From Acanthaster planci (taxonomy: Eukaryota; Echinodermata; Asteroidea; Valvatida; Acanthasteridae), in assembly GCF_001949145.1 (NCBI RefSeq), contig NW_019091370.1:1351632-1415631 (forward strand): a stretch of DNA of 64,000 nt, given 5' to 3'. Positions 13,661 through 27,900 of the stretch are shown piece after piece. The position numbers were made by a program, and so were the translations under genes. Positions within the stretch are counted from its first letter, which is position 1. Each line of letters begins with the position of its first letter. The notes below the pieces were generated by a model that was not told the DNA's origin, ran no database searches, and saw only the letters and a program-made list of their open reading frames with translations.

Positions 13661-16600
13661 AAAAGACGCACTTTCGACGAATGGTGTTAGTTGAAGCTTC
13701 GTTCTCTCCGGGCAGGTTGTTTGCCAGTTGTACGTTTTAATTAAGCCAAGCCAGAGTGGATGTTATCCCCAACGGTGGTCTACGCCGGACTCAACATCTG
13801 GACGATTTCGCCACCTCGGTGTAGCGGGAACCTCGAGCTTTTCACACCGAAAATCAGTGGGGGTATGTCTCCATGGGGATTTCACGCGCCCTTTTTTATT
13901 GGGGGGAGGGGGTTATATATCGCAGCAAGACTGCCAGACTCCAGCGAGGCGAACGCAGTCCATCTGCCAAGGTGTTTCTCACCATCGACTGGTTTGAAAG
14001 TGACACACGAACCCTCCCCCTCTCTTGTCGTTAAGTGTGAGATTTTATCGAGCGAAATATGCATTGGGTGGGGTGTGCATCATACTGTTATTATTGCAAT
14101 ATTTGCTGTGTTATGTTTCGTTGACCGCCAAGATCCTAAATTTTGATCCTTGGGTTGTGTTTCTGATGTAAGTTTGATGTTTTGGACTCTCTGGTACCCT
14201 TTGTTGGATGTACACCTCTGTCAAAGTAACATCGCAGCCGTAAGTTGTTATGCATGATTCGATCATTGTGTTGATCGAGGCCCACGTCAAAGATAGTAAG
14301 GTAGCACTAGTACTGTACTACACTTGGTCCTGATTGCCTTATTGCCTTCCAGGAACCCGACAGGTCAAAGATGGCCGCACTGCAAAGGAAACTATTCTTA
14401 CCGGAAACAAATAAAATTTGCACTGGCTATTTTCGCCCTTTTGTCAAACAAAAACAAGACGAGGACGAGTGCTTTTGCCCTGGCACGCCCACGAACGACA
14501 GAACAAGACAGTATCGACCGTACACTCACACACACCCGTCCTGTGCCCGGACATGACCCCGACGAAGTGCAGGTATCACCGCGCGCTGAGCACTTTGCTG
14601 TGCACGCGGAAAACAGCCCGAGCAGCGCAGAAAGGTTATAACTCCAACAAAACAAATATTACGCATATATGTATCGAGTCCTCAGTATATATTTGCTGTT
14701 TACTCCTAGGGGAAGGGTTCTCTGCCTCTGTCTGCCCCTGGGGCAGTTTTTGTAGATCTCGACGAAAGATTATGTTTAAAGGGGGACAAGTCTGGGAAAA
14801 AATCTTATTCAGCGCCGTATATGCAAGTTGCAATACGATGGCACACCTTTGCCATAATTACAAAGGGAACGCTGTAATTCAATACCTTATTGAAATATTT
14901 ACTCTTGCGGCTATTTACCGCATTTCCCAATAAATGAATAATAACTAGTTACCAATTTATTTGGAGATATTTGTTTATGGTGCATATGATTATGCGCTCG
15001 TTGTTTCTGTCCTTTTTGGGGGAGGGGGGGTCTTCGTGTTGGATTATTTTCAATTGCCATGAGATACTGAATACGGTATCACTTTCCACTGAAAACTTTG
15101 TAATCACTGTGACTGCACTCAGAGAATAGAAACTTCACTGTTTTGTATCGTATATAGTTTGGCTCCGACGCCATTTTGTATACCATCGCATTTTCGAACC
15201 ACCCACAATACAAAACGTAGTTTAATTGCAGTCACAAGAAGTTTCATGTTTGGTTAAATTCATCAAGAATGCATTACCAAACCGTCGGGACTATGTCAGA
15301 AGTCTTGTGCTTTTTCGTTTGTTTAGTGATCACATTGTGTTATAATGTTCACTTTGTGTACAAATGTTAACCACACAGTTCATCGGAATTCGTCATCAGT
15401 GACGAATCAAGTGGCTCAAAGGGGCGGCCATTCTGGAGATTGAGAGCATCACTTCCTAAATTGCCAGCATAGCTGGTGTCTGACCATAGACTACCCTGTC
15501 AACCAGCACTCCCGATTAATTAAGTCGCAATGATGCGCACGCTGCTTAGGACTTAACAGGGTATAAGAGCAGTGGCCCTATGAAAAAAATGCCCGGGGCA
15601 CGGTACAATTTAATTTCAGTTGGTTCGTGTGGCGGGATCTGCTCCATTTAAAACACTCCAACTCGAAAGGTTCAACATTGGACGAGTAATATTGCAAGTC
15701 AGCACACCATGAGTTGGAGAAGGCTAAACGGCGTGAAATCTCGACCTGGGGTTCCTAATGGAAGGAGTGTATTTAAAAAATGGTTTGCTCTCCCTTTAGG
15801 GGCTTCGCGCAACGGTGGAGCACTTCAGGCCGTTTACCACGAGAACAAATAGCCCCGAGCGAACAGGGCCGTTCGCTTAGCGTGATTAGATTGGTAGCTG
15901 TGACGAGGCACGAGCAGGGGTAACAGTTCGGACTAGGGAACGAGGCTGTCTCTCCAGAATGTGTACAAACTTAATGTTCATAAGCGATCATCCAGCGGAA
16001 GGGTAGGCATTAGGATTGGCGAAGGGTAGAATTAAAATAGTTTTAGGCATCTGTTGCAGGCTTCGTCCAAACTCTGGTCGACGATTGCCGCATGACGATA
16101 CGCTTTTAAAAGAAGAAAGAATTTAAAGGTGGTATACTTAAATTTTCGTTCGCCAACAGTGAAGAGCTACGGGCACAGTTATTAATCATCACAAAATGGC
16201 ACCTTACTGTTTTTATCATTTTTTTTGGTATAACGTTTGATTATCACATTTCTTTCAGCTATTAATGTTGTCTCATCGGTGCCAAAAAGCACACATTCTA
16301 CATTAATTCAATACAAAGCATATTTACGTTTCCCCCACTGACAGTCCTTTTTAATACCTCGGTCGATTGGTAGAAATTGCCTCTGTCCCGAAATGCATGA
16401 CTCACAATCCTCTCCAAATGAAGGAATATCCTCCACGAACAATAGGAGGAGGGTTGGAGCTCATCTAATGTTTCGGCTTGTATTCCCCTGTGTCCCCTCT
16501 TAAGCCCACCTAGGCTCTACTCCAGGGGAAAAGAAAAAGCACACTACCAGCCCACAACCAGGCAGTGGTACGGACCCAGAACCCCCCGTCCGGCCGGTAG

Positions 16601-19600
16601 TAACCCCAGCAGAACGCGAGACAGTCTGATTGTGTCTACTGGGTAACCCAGTCCAGCTTGTACGGTGCAATCGATCGCTTTAAAACTCCGTCAGGTACCT
16701 AAGTGATCGGGCTAATTATGGGGTCTGATTGTCCTGGGCATTCAGCGTGGTATCTGGGTGAGACTCAAGAGTACTTTGTCCATCGATTGAGCGGAGGACT
16801 GGGAAGCTGATGACTTGGCATTGTTGCTTGGATTTCAAGTCAAGTGTCTGAGTTAAGTATCGACAGCCTATGTGTGGACATCGTTGACAAATTGAGGGAA
16901 AAGGCCTCCGTCTGAAAATCCTCCATGATACAAACAAAAAACCATTTTCCATTTTAAAAAGGCCACGTCCCACGTGTCCCTTTTCTGTCCACGTGCGTCC
17001 ACCCCTTTATGGGTTAATAAGTCACTAAGGTACACGCTGCCCAAAGTCAGATTTGACAATAATAGCATGGCGCCGCTGTCATTTAGAATAAATGCCACGT
17101 TTTAACACTTATTCGCCAACAACAACCAAGCATGACATCCTCGAATCCGACCATAGTACTGTACTCTTGGCCTGCCCCAACTTTTATTCTCAAAATATGG
17201 AAAATGGCTCCCGCATTTCAAACTGCTGTCTTTAAGATCCGATATAGCAGCCCGTGTGTATTATCTCGTCTCTATTCGCGGACGGTTTTGGTCCGGTCAG
17301 GCGTGAGGTGCAGTGTAACAGTAATGAAATATTGATCGCCTTGTCCTGTCGGACACGTGCAGAACATGTCGACCGCATACAGGGCCGCAGCTCATCAGAA
17401 ATCATCGCTGATGCGACAGGATCGTATGCACGACATGCCTGGGATCTTGGATGTCTGTGAAATCCCCAACGTGAGGCATGATTTCTGAGAAAACTTCCAG
17501 CATTCGCATAACTGTATTCGGGGCAGGTGGGAAAGTATTACGGCAAAACTGTGCCGGACGCTCTGATCTTCCGTGCATTTCTTAGTCCGAGATAAAAGTG
17601 TCCCGATTATCAATATCTTTAAGGAAAGCTTCTACCCCATTCAGTTTCCCCCATTCGACCACAAAGTTCAACCAGATATCACAAAATACTTAGCTGCGAC
17701 GTTTGTAGCCGCTACAGGAACTTCAACTAAGTTAAACTGACTCCATTCAAGCGTTGGTCGTTATGATGGGGGGGTGCTACAGCGCAGTTGGCACTGATGA
17801 TTAATTTTGGTACAATTTACTGAGCTTAGGGTATGTTTGATAGGTAGAAGCCTGGTGTGGAACATTTTTGCTTAATACTTTATGTGACGATGGATCTGTT
17901 TAGTGTACAGAAAAGGAGTTTGGTTTGCACGCGTGTTGCCTCGTCCGCTTCTCTCTAATTTGGCGCCAAAGTCGCTCCTGGAAGAGGAGTCCTGCGCGCG
18001 CAAGACGAGCAGGGATGTCTCCCCGGCTAATTCCAGAGTTGGTCCTTGACTTTCCGTCAGGATTTATTCCCGTCCTGTGGCCTTTTGACTCGAGAGGGCA
18101 CAAATAATGCCCTCTCCTCGGCTGAAGTAGGCCAGTTTGCGTTAGTGGGGATTAATGGAAGAGGAGCTGACTGACAGGTCGGCAGAGTGTAATGGATGAC
18201 AACGTCGCATCATTCTCAAGCTCCATCCTACAGAGTGACACGACCCACATCTGCCTCTTTCCTTCATCCTCGCAAACTGGCCGCCTCACTCCCCCACCCC
18301 CCCCAAAAAAAATGATTCTCGTTTTTTTTGGTACAGTTCCCCAAAGCTCTCTGTAGCTGCTCACACCGTGACCCACATTTTCCTCTAATCTACAGAGGAC
18401 AGGCTCGCTGATCAGCTTGCGGAATGAGCTGCCGTTTTATTAGGTCATGCAAACGAAAGACTGTGTAGCTGCACAATCGCTATCTTTGCCTGCACACACA
18501 GCTGGAAGAAGGTATATTTACCGTCTGCACTCGCATCCTCTCGGTGGATAGTTTTTTTCTCTGCCGCTCTTTCTATATGCTCCCAACTCCATGCCCGTAA
18601 TCAATTCGCTTCGTCACGCGCGTAAATCTGCCTCCGTCCGGGGGGGAGTGGATGTGAACACTATCTGCGATCTGTTTTCTTGCACTTGGCAGGCTCCCAA
18701 TTTTGTTTACGTTCTGGCTTCTCGTTGACGAAGAAGATTTAATTTTACCATCTCCCACGAGGAAGTGTGTTGGAAAAGTTTATAAACGCACGACTGTCGT
18801 ATTCTAACAAAGTTGTTGGGGTTTTGTTTTGTAGTGGAAACTAAACTTTGTTTTCCTTCTTCAGCAAAATAAAAGTGGAAAGAAAAACCTTTTATTTTGT
18901 CCGTTTTGCTTTGAGAGGCTGCCCTCATTTCCACATTCTGTCGCCCCGCGAACTGGGGCCATCTCTTACTGTTCGCGGGCTCACCAACCTTAATTGGTAT
19001 AAGAGTTGCGACTCGCATTGCGCTTGGTGTCTACTTCATCAATAACCTTCGATCCACGGCATTGTATGGGCAGGTACGAGTGAGAACTCTGCCTTTGCTT
19101 CTCCCTCCCTCGCCTCTGGAGCTATTGAATGTCCCGCAGACAGACACCCTCTTCGCCCGGTCGTGCCTGTAATCCGATGTTTGGCAAACATTGCAACGCC
19201 ATTAACCCCAATTCGCTGCACTTTCTTCGCCATATTGGGGCGGCGGGAGACGCCTTTGTCTGCCAAACTCCGTCGTAGTCACGGCTGATTCTCTTGGGGT
19301 TGTTGCTTGTGGGGAGAGCCCGTTACTGCTGACTCGACATCGTTGGATTCCACACATACAGAAGCATAATCCTCATCTTTCGGCTGAATTCATTTCTTTG
19401 CGGATATCTCTCACAAAAGATTTGATGTGAAAGTCAGACTTCACCAAAGTTGCCTGAACCGTTGGCGCCTTTAGGCAGATATTACCGGGAAAGCCTCTAT
19501 ATGTATACCCACGCTTTTGATATCCAAAACATGCATATAAACTTCATGAAGCGCCTATTACAATATTCAAATCAGAAGGTCTGGTGAGAAGGTCTGATAT

Positions 19601-22600
19601 CGAATCATATGTGTTTGGAAACGTATTAGACGACTAACAAGTAAAATATATTTATGTGACGGGGTCTGTGTGGCTTGGAGTCCATCACTCCATAAAAGTG
19701 AAAGGATGCTGACAAAACTTGAATTGTCTACTCCGGTGGATGATTTTATTATCAGAGAGCCTATGCAGAAAAACCCCTGTAGAAGGAGACCCGGAATAAG
19801 TGTCAAAATGGAATAAAACTTCGGACAGCCGACAGTCCAGCCAGTGGTTCATGCCTACAAGCAAGAGACAGCGGACCGCGGTGGGCATGCAGGAGCGACC
19901 CCATGCGCTCGCTGTTCCATCCTTCATTGCAACCCCCCGTGATTCGTAATTACCAACAAAATATTATTTGTACTACTGTGGTAGGTTATTATAAGAAACA
20001 GGGATTAATATAAATGACAATTGTACCAATCATATCCCATGAGGCTTGGCACTTAAACAAGGAGTATTTAGGTCTGTTTGTGAACGGAAAATTACAACTT
20101 GAAGGTGGAGGTAAGTACATGACTGGATGGATCATGAATAATAAATTAGGCCCACATTAATAATTCATAACCCATACATTCGTGGGATATACGCACACTA
20201 AAAAGTACACATCCCTACATTTAAATCACTGATTATTATAGCTTTGCAATAAGCCTACAGAGTGACACATAAAATCCACGAACTCGACCGCAAGGAGACT
20301 TCTAAAGGTACAATCCCCATGGCTGGTTATCAAAGCTTGTTTGTTATCCCGCTAGTACTTTTTTCAGCACCTTCAAAGTTGAAGCCGTTTAATGCTAAAT
20401 CCACTCGCAAAGGCCAAAGCGTATCGCGTTAATAGACCCCCAAATGATCGGTGGAGTTTGGGTTCACCTAAGGTCGTGCCGTTGTCAGTGTTTCCCCGTG
20501 ACCCCGGGGTAAAGAAAAACGATGGAGGACCCGCGGGGTTGAGGAATGCAGGAGCAGGGGCAAAGTGGCAACACGCGGCACGAACCGCGCAACCGACCGT
20601 GGTAAAAGGACTGGGTGATGCAAAAGCCCACAACGGGGAGCAGCCCGCGAACAAATAACATTTTCAGATGTCGGGACCAATTCCGGGGGATGCTGGGTCG
20701 CGGAAGTCGAAACAGCCGTGTGTGGCTTCTGAACAGAGTTCCCGTAACTCGGTGGTTTTGTACGTCTGGAGTGATTGTCCCTGCCTGCTTTCTCTCCCAG
20801 TCTCTTTCGAATCACGATTCGCAATATTCTTTCTCTTTCAATACCGAACGATGTGAAGTCTTCGTGTCAGCTCTGTATCCTATCCCTGACAAACTTTTCA
20901 GTATATAATGCCATCTTCCTGCTTGACTTCTCATGTCCCCGATTTGCTTGTCTGCAAAGTCATGTTTGTTCCATGACATATCAGGCATGCTCAGGACGGC
21001 CTAAGTTTAAGCCAGACCGAGCTTAGTCATGGCTCAACGAAACATTCCTTCGTCTGGTCTCGGCTATATACCGCGCACGCATCTGACTGGGAGGAGCAAA
21101 TACCGAGACGAAACGTGCGAGTGGCGAAAAGTAATGCTCTAAATCGGCGTGATCCGCTAAAAGGTACCGCACCGTCTCGCCTTGCCTCCCGGGGGGAGAT
21201 TGTCATGCTACAAGCCCCTGTTGATGAGGAGGGAGGTTGCGCTTTAGTTTAGAGCCTGCTGGCTCGAGCTCGCTTACGGTTGTCTGTAAAATACTGTACC
21301 TGGCGCTCGCCAACTGGATGGCCCGGGGCAACTCACGTTACCGGGGGGGGCTTGGATGATGCGTCGGCGGATCCGATTATGATGGAGAAGGCCCCAGCGA
21401 GAGAAGTGGCCGGGCCTTCTGTGTCCATTAAACGGTATTAACAAATCCGGCGGAGTTTGTTCTGCGGAGAGGGATTAGGGCCCCGCGGTAGATACCCGCC
21501 ATCGGCAGGTGTGAGTCTGCTGGATGTCATCCCCTGTCATTTTTATCAAGTTCAACATCGCTGCCCGCTTAGTATTTTTTCATGGGCAGAGAATTTGGCA
21601 CAAGTTCCCTGCTTTGCGTCCATCATGATTCCACAACAAAAACTCCGGTGCATTTCCACAGATTGGATTCGAGATTTTTTTTTTATTCGTTCCAATTCGA
21701 TCGCCTTGTGTTTTTATGTCAGCTGGTGGTATAAGTGGGGTACATTTTGCGGCGGGGGGAACCCGAAGGGACCCTCATCTTCTGGGAGAGGGAGGACATT
21801 AGGATCTGAACTATACCCCGTTCTCCTGGAGTGATAGGTGAAACACTCACCTAGACAGATTATCACCAGATATTTCATCCATCTCCATGCGCCCCTTCTT
21901 AGTTAGGCCTACACCTGCTGTCAGCTCGTTTGTTTTAAATTAGAAAGATCTTTTAGTTTGAATAATGGTAGCAATTAATCAGAAGACGGTGTTCCTCGTG
22001 CAATGGCATTTTAATCAGTAAAAATGATATTTGACAAATTTTCATTTCAACCCAATGAGATACGCCAAGTGGTATTATTCTGCGTCATGCGTTAGTCAAA
22101 ATTTAATTAAGTTAAGTTGAAAATGTATGTTTACACAGAATATCGCAGTGTGTTTAACGTGATGGTAAGTGCGGCGACAAAATGATGAGCGACTGCCGCA
22201 AGAAACCGCTCGAAACGTCGGCAGAGCGCGCACCTTAACCTCCACTCCTCCAGCAGAGGGAAAGATTATCCTGCGCGGAGCCACTTCAAAGTGCAAACTT
22301 CGCCACTTCAGTGGAAGCAGGGCAAAGCGACGGAGACAGGTTTTTTATTTTTCAGTAACTCCGAAGCTAGCACAGCTTGCGAGTGGGCCTATTACCTGCC
22401 GAGTTTTAGCAGTGGGAAATCGCACGGGGCTACTTGAGGTCACTCGAGCGGGCGAGTGTCGTGGCCGTGTAAATAAAGTTGGCGGGGAAAATTTGGGGGG
22501 GCCGGGCATGCTGGCTATCGATCCAGTCTTGGCCTTCAAGCGGAGTGGGTATACGAACGGGATGTCAGTCCGTGTGCTGAGCCCGTCACTTCATGGCATT

Positions 22601-24120
22601 TTTCCGGCAATAATGTCTTTTTCTGTTTGCATTATGCGGCAGCCACGCTTGGGGTGAAAACTTGGCGCAAGGGTACTCTGATCGGAGAGAGTTCCGACCT
22701 GTAGGCGACCTTTTCCTTTTCAGGTTTCAGTTCGGAGACTTGTGGTCACATCACCCAATAATGACAGAATCTAAAATAAATTTATTTGTACATTACATGT
22801 ATGTGAGATGATGATCATGCATAACTCCATTGTAATGTGGCAACCGCTTCAAAGGCCACAATTAGCCAATTGGTCGCCATTCTGAAATGGGCGTACAAGT
22901 GGCGCGCTTGACTGGTTGCTTTCCTACACGAGGCTATCCACCATTATCGATAATGACCAGCAGTTACACAAGCCGAGGAAATCCACCTAATTTGGTTTAC
23001 AAAATTGAATGCGCGGTTTGTTAGCGTCAAAGGGGCCGCGCCGCTGATGGTAACAGGGGTCATTAAAAAAATCCAATTTGAATAAAACGTAGTAAGAGCC
23101 AATACGATAGTCGTAAATGGTCGGCGACCACCAACGTTTTAGTATGATCGTGCTTTCCGAGAAAACAGCGTCTAAGAGCCAGTGCATGGTCCACAGTCGT
23201 CTAAAATGTATTGCCTGTTGCAAAAACACTTTAATATCACGTTGTAAGTTTGAGTCTTTCTCTTTTCTGGAAGACGTTCGACGATTTTGTTAAAAATCAA
23301 ACCATCGAACAATGCACTGTGATAAATCAAGGTCGATGAAAATGAAGCTGAAAAAAATATGCAGTAGCTAGCTACAGTGTCCTATATGACACTCTTACCT
23401 ACAGCGCTCGTATCGACGAGTGTTCTTCTATGCGAATTACTGCTCGGCCACCGTAAGGGCATCAACCTCTTTCCCCGGGGAACCTCGGGGTGGATGCATT
23501 AGCTAAGATGCGAGGCATACGTAGCGCCTAATTTCGCTTATTAAACGCCAGCGCAGCGTGTGACGTGCAACTTGCACGGAGGTTGGGCAAACTTGGCAAT
23601 ATATACGGAAAGGGGAAGATAAAATCACCAGGGCTTCTAACACACTGGCATCGCAGTGTGGTCCCAGTAGACATTTCTCTTTCTCGGGGAATAAAAGACT
23701 CGCGATATTAAAAAAGGAATAAAATGAGTCCTGAATGGAAGTCACCAAATGGCCTTATAATACCCTGGAAGAACTCTTGCTGGGCCACTGAGGGGCAGGA
23801 ACGTTACGGTACCTGCAGAAATACGAGCGCTTACTGTATGCAAGAGACGTTCGTAATTACTTCGATCTGTGAAGTGTCCCCCTCGGCACAGAACGCATTG
23901 CCGAATATTAAACGACCATACTCGTGTTGTTCAACCCCTAAGCCGTTTCATCATCTTGCATTTCTATACTGCCGCCATGCAAAGTAGACTTCCATTGTTA
24001 AAAGGTTTGTGAAAAACGTGCGTTTTCGTAGTCTGAATGACTTCGAAAATAACAATAATTTTAATTTGATATTTTGTTGACTGACACAAGTGTTTCGCTC
24101 AACGTTAAGCCTGTCTTGAA

Positions 24121-24305
24121 GATGGGGGTGTGGCCCAGTGAATAGGGTTTGTGACTCATGGTCAGAGGGTCATGGGTTCGAATCCAGCTGCTGGGCATAC
24201 GTTGTGTCCTTGGGCAGGCCATGTTACTCCCGCTTGCCTCTCTGCACCCAAGAGAGTCAGTAGGGGGTATATAATTGGCCGGAGCGGGGGCAGCAATACG
24301 CCATG
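24121..24305 (+). mobile_element. tRNA-derived SINE (plus orientation)
   Basis: The head carries an A box-like TGGCCCAGTGAATAGG (24131-24146) and a B box GGTTCGAATCC (24175-24185). The body phrases TTGTGTCCTTGGGCAGGCC and GCCTCTCTGCACCCA are typical of tRNA-SINE families in invertebrate deuterostomes. It is a different family from the SINE near 11.5 kb. The 3' boundary is uncertain because an assembly gap starts 75 bp on. Confidence 0.75.
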
Positions 24306-24378
24306 AACTAGCACTCCATTCCACGGAAGCGACTTAATACTAGCCCGTGAAACCTGGTGCGCTACTTTTTTTCAGTAG

Positions 24379-24652
24379 NNNNNNNNNNNNNNNNNNNNNN
24401 NNNNNNNNNNNNNNNNNNNNNNNNNNNNNNNNNNNNNNNNNNNNNNNNNNNNNNNNNNNNNNNNNNNNNNNNNNNNNNNNNNNNNNNNNNNNNNNNNNNN
24501 NNNNNNNNNNNNNNNNNNNNNNNNNNNNNNNNNNNNNNNNNNNNNNNNNNNNNNNNNNNNNNNNNNNNNNNNNNNNNNNNNNNNNNNNNNNNNNNNNNNN
24601 NNNNNNNNNNNNNNNNNNNNNNNNNNNNNNNNNNNNNNNNNNNNNNNNNNNN
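24379..24652. other. Assembly gap (274 N)
   Basis: Run of N inside APCDD1 intron 2, close to a SINE, so collapsed repeat sequence is the likely cause. Confidence 0.99.
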
Positions 24653-24800
24653 CCATCCACAGATGAACAGAAATATAGTCAGGTGCTTCATGCACGGTAC
24701 TGGAACCGGGAGATAATCACTGGCCATGATGGGTCACATTGGCTCCGGATTTGTGATGCTTTACCTCGGAATTGCAGAGTCAGGGGAGACTTGTACTTAC

Positions 24801-24960
24801 CTCATAGACACCCACTCGCCCTTGAGGCGGGGCGGCACAACAGCCGATACCCCTTCGTTGCCTTGGAGACGCCGCAGTTGAGCCCCGCACTCGGACTCCG
24901 ACAGCGCCCTCACGATATGGCCGTCCAGCTGGTTCCCGGCGGATGCTAGACCACAGAGAG
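24801..24960 (-). CDS. APCDD1: APCDD1 exon 2
   Basis: A 160-nt exon joining the signal peptide to the first APCDDC domain. The translation LCGLASAG, then SESECGAQLRRLQG and PPRLKGEWVSMR, matches the family N-terminus, where ESxC, PPxxxGxWVS and then CEVRxGPEF is the hallmark. The acceptor CTACACAG sits at 24961-24968 and the donor GTAAGT reads from 24800 to 24795. Phase 1 in and phase 2 out fit exons 1 and 3 exactly, and the split Arg codon is completed by exon 3. The signal peptidase site probably lies around ALCGLASAG. Confidence 0.93.
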
Positions 24961-27900
24961 CTGTGTAGATGTAGAAAGTACAGAGCACAAACCTTGGATT
25001 TAAATCGCTTAGACGTGTTCGTTCGAATTGGCGTTTCACTGAGCATAGGAGTAGTGCGTGCATTGGAAATGAGCATTTCTCACAAACAAACAAAATGACT
25101 TCCTGCATCTTTCGTGTACAAGTGTGTTTCTCTTGTCCAAAAGTTTCTAAATGGGAAATACTGTCTTTTTTCGTTAACCTATGCAGTGTGGATGAAATCA
25201 GCTGATGGCAATTCTCAAACAACTTGTTGCCTTTTCAGCTGGTAATCTCTTCTAAGTCATTTTCCCCATGTTCGGCACACGTTGCTCGTGTTACGTATCT
25301 ATTAAGCTCTGCAAACCTGTTTATACTTTTTATTCAGCAACACCCTTCAAAACACAACTCAATTTAAAGTACGATACGCATTTCACACGTCAAAAGTGTG
25401 GAACGGTAAAATACGTGTGCAGCCCGAGATTGTGATACAAGGTGAGAATGCACGCAGAGCACAAGACTGGTAAACCGCTATTGCCGCTTACTATCAGACA
25501 TGCTCTGACTGTTTGCATTCCCGAAAGCGTCGCAGCTCCCACATGTTTCTCCACCTCTGCTCTTCGTTGAGCAGTTGGGGGAGACTGATGCATTAATATC
25601 ACAATTATTCCTTCCGTCCGGACGGCCAACTCTACCCCTCGCTAAGCCTTTTCAGTCTCTCACGAACGCGTCCCCGGGTTGTTGTGAATGAAAACACGGC
25701 GGGGTACCCCGGTCGGTTGATGGGGATGTCGCTCGTAACGGTCGCGGCGGGCACGCGCGTGTCTGACAGTGCGTGTTGGTCCTTGGACGAGGCTCGAGAG
25801 AATTGTTTGGGCTTCCGAAGGGAATGTCTTAGGATGTAAAGACGACAAAGGGTCAGGATTGGCGGTGTTTGATCATGAGAAATAATTATACACACGAATG
25901 CCGTAAATCACAATTTGGAGAATATATAAGTTTGAGTTTTTGTCTAATTTTTCGAATTCAACATTATATCACCTTACACGATAATTTGGACGTTTTATGC
26001 AGAAAATACATGCTTGTTGGAACTCCTAGATTAGCTTTTTAAGTATATGTAGTTACATTTTGTGCGAGCAGGTTGGTTGGTAAAATTTGTACCTGAACTG
26101 CGGCTTAGTGTTCTAAATGCTAAGGCCGTCTTGTGTACAGTAAAAAAAAAAGTGTAGCTATCAAACGAACCAAGGTCTGAACTATGCACTACAATTAAAT
26201 TTTTACAGGGAAGCGATTCATTTGAATTCTCTGTCTGAACTGATTGCTTGCGTGCAGCACAGTCAAGAAAACAAGTACTACATAATCTGCTTCTGCAGTT
26301 CCGCCCACAACACGATTTGAAAATTTCATTTCCCCTGAAGAGAAATGTATTTGCCGTTCTCCGACGACGTAGGGCTCGACTGTCCGAACCAAAAGAAGAC
26401 AAAAAGGCTAACCAGCCATATACTCACGCACACACAGCGAGCGGCACTCGCATTTTGCATCTGCCTTGCCAACTTGAGAAACGTGCCAAACCGTGCTCCA
26501 TTTTAGCCAGCACGAGGCCAGGGACCAATTAGCGTGGCCTCCGGCACAAGTCGTTCGATAAGACATCACCCGCGTTCGGGCTGCTCTAACCAACCGTCCT
26601 GGCCTCTGATATTAGCGGTTTCACACGCAATAAAGGAGAACATGTGTGGAACAAGACACTTCGGGTGCTTCACGAGGAAAAAATCGATGGTACAGGGAAC
26701 AACGTTAACCATGAATTTTTCTCATTGTTTAATATATTTTCAAGGGAGGGGCAGAACTCTAAAACAATTACTAAAAGTAAAGAAATTTTGATTACGAGAG
26801 TTGACGTCTGGTGTGATATTGTTTAGTCAGTTAGCATAAAATATAGTGCTGAGGAGATTTTCTAACCGAAAAAGCAATTCGGTTCTGAAGAGTAACCTTT
26901 TCCAGGCAAAACCTTTTTTATTCTCAACTTGACAAATTTTTGGTATCATCTGGCAATTTTGGTGTCCTGGACACACGACAGATCATGCCCAGTTGGTGCA
27001 CGACCATTGCTCACTGCTCTCATGATGCACTACCAGTCATGCATTTTGGCCAAGTTTCACGTCGTGTCCTGGGAATAGTGAATGGAATTTTGATATGATT
27101 TCTGTTGCGACTCAAGTTAATTTTCGAAATTGAATTTCTGAGCAACTTTGTCAGACCTGTATATTCTGCTATAATAAATTAATACAATTCTTAATAAATA
27201 CATCGGTATAAAAAGTTCAGGATTTAACCTTTCCCTGAACAAAATATTTCGTGCGAGGAAGTGGAGCTATGTACCGTTGTTCGATTTCACAGGCCGGCTT
27301 CTGAAGGCATTAGTTGGACTGTTCGATCATCTGGTTTTTGTCGGCAAGGTTTATAAGCCGCCTTTGTCATCTCACCGCAGATTAGCCCTATCAATTACTA
27401 GACTCCAAAACTCATTATTTGCCGAGGATTGAGTGAGCTGGGAAAACTATCGATTCTTTTGACGGTGTTCAAGATGCTGCTTTCAAATTAATGATTCTGT
27501 CTTATACCCCTACGACATATTTCAGCACATGCAGCTTGACGAGACACGACCACTGTCTGCGAACGTCGATCGTAACTACGCTCGTGATCTAGGACACGTC
27601 ATTATGAACTAGTTTTTATCCCGGAGACCAGATTGAAGCTGAGTACATGTACATGTATAGTGTCAAATATGAATATTGTTTACTTCGTTATATAATTTAT
27701 CATTTCGTTATCGGCATGTGGTATTTGATTTAATTGACAGAAACTGTCCGAATAGATTCATCAAGATAGAGGAGGTGTCCACTGACTGATTATATATTAC
27801 AACAAATGCCAATCTTACATCGGGCACCCTACGCATCTAGAATTTGTTTTGCTGTGAGATTTTCTTCACGGCAGTAATTAAGACCACCGATTGATAGTTC

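Larger units (their letters stand above)
7276..24800 (-). other. APCDD1 intron 2 (about 17.5 kb)
   Basis: Bounded by a GTAAGT donor (24795-24800) and a CAG acceptor (7276-7280), with matching phase 2. It contains two tRNA-derived SINEs, a 14-bp minisatellite, an assembly gap and a GC-richer zone around 20.4-22.6 kb. Open frames of up to about 160 codons occur (for example 7499-7975 minus and 22169-22657 plus), but none shows a recognisable domain or convincing exon borders. No second gene is supported here. Confidence 0.8.

Noticed and set aside
20373-22657. GC-rich zone with several overlapping open frames
   Set aside because: Frames on opposite strands shadow each other and look like Arg/Pro/Ser-rich noise; possible regulatory DNA, but no gene or island boundary can be fixed by eye.
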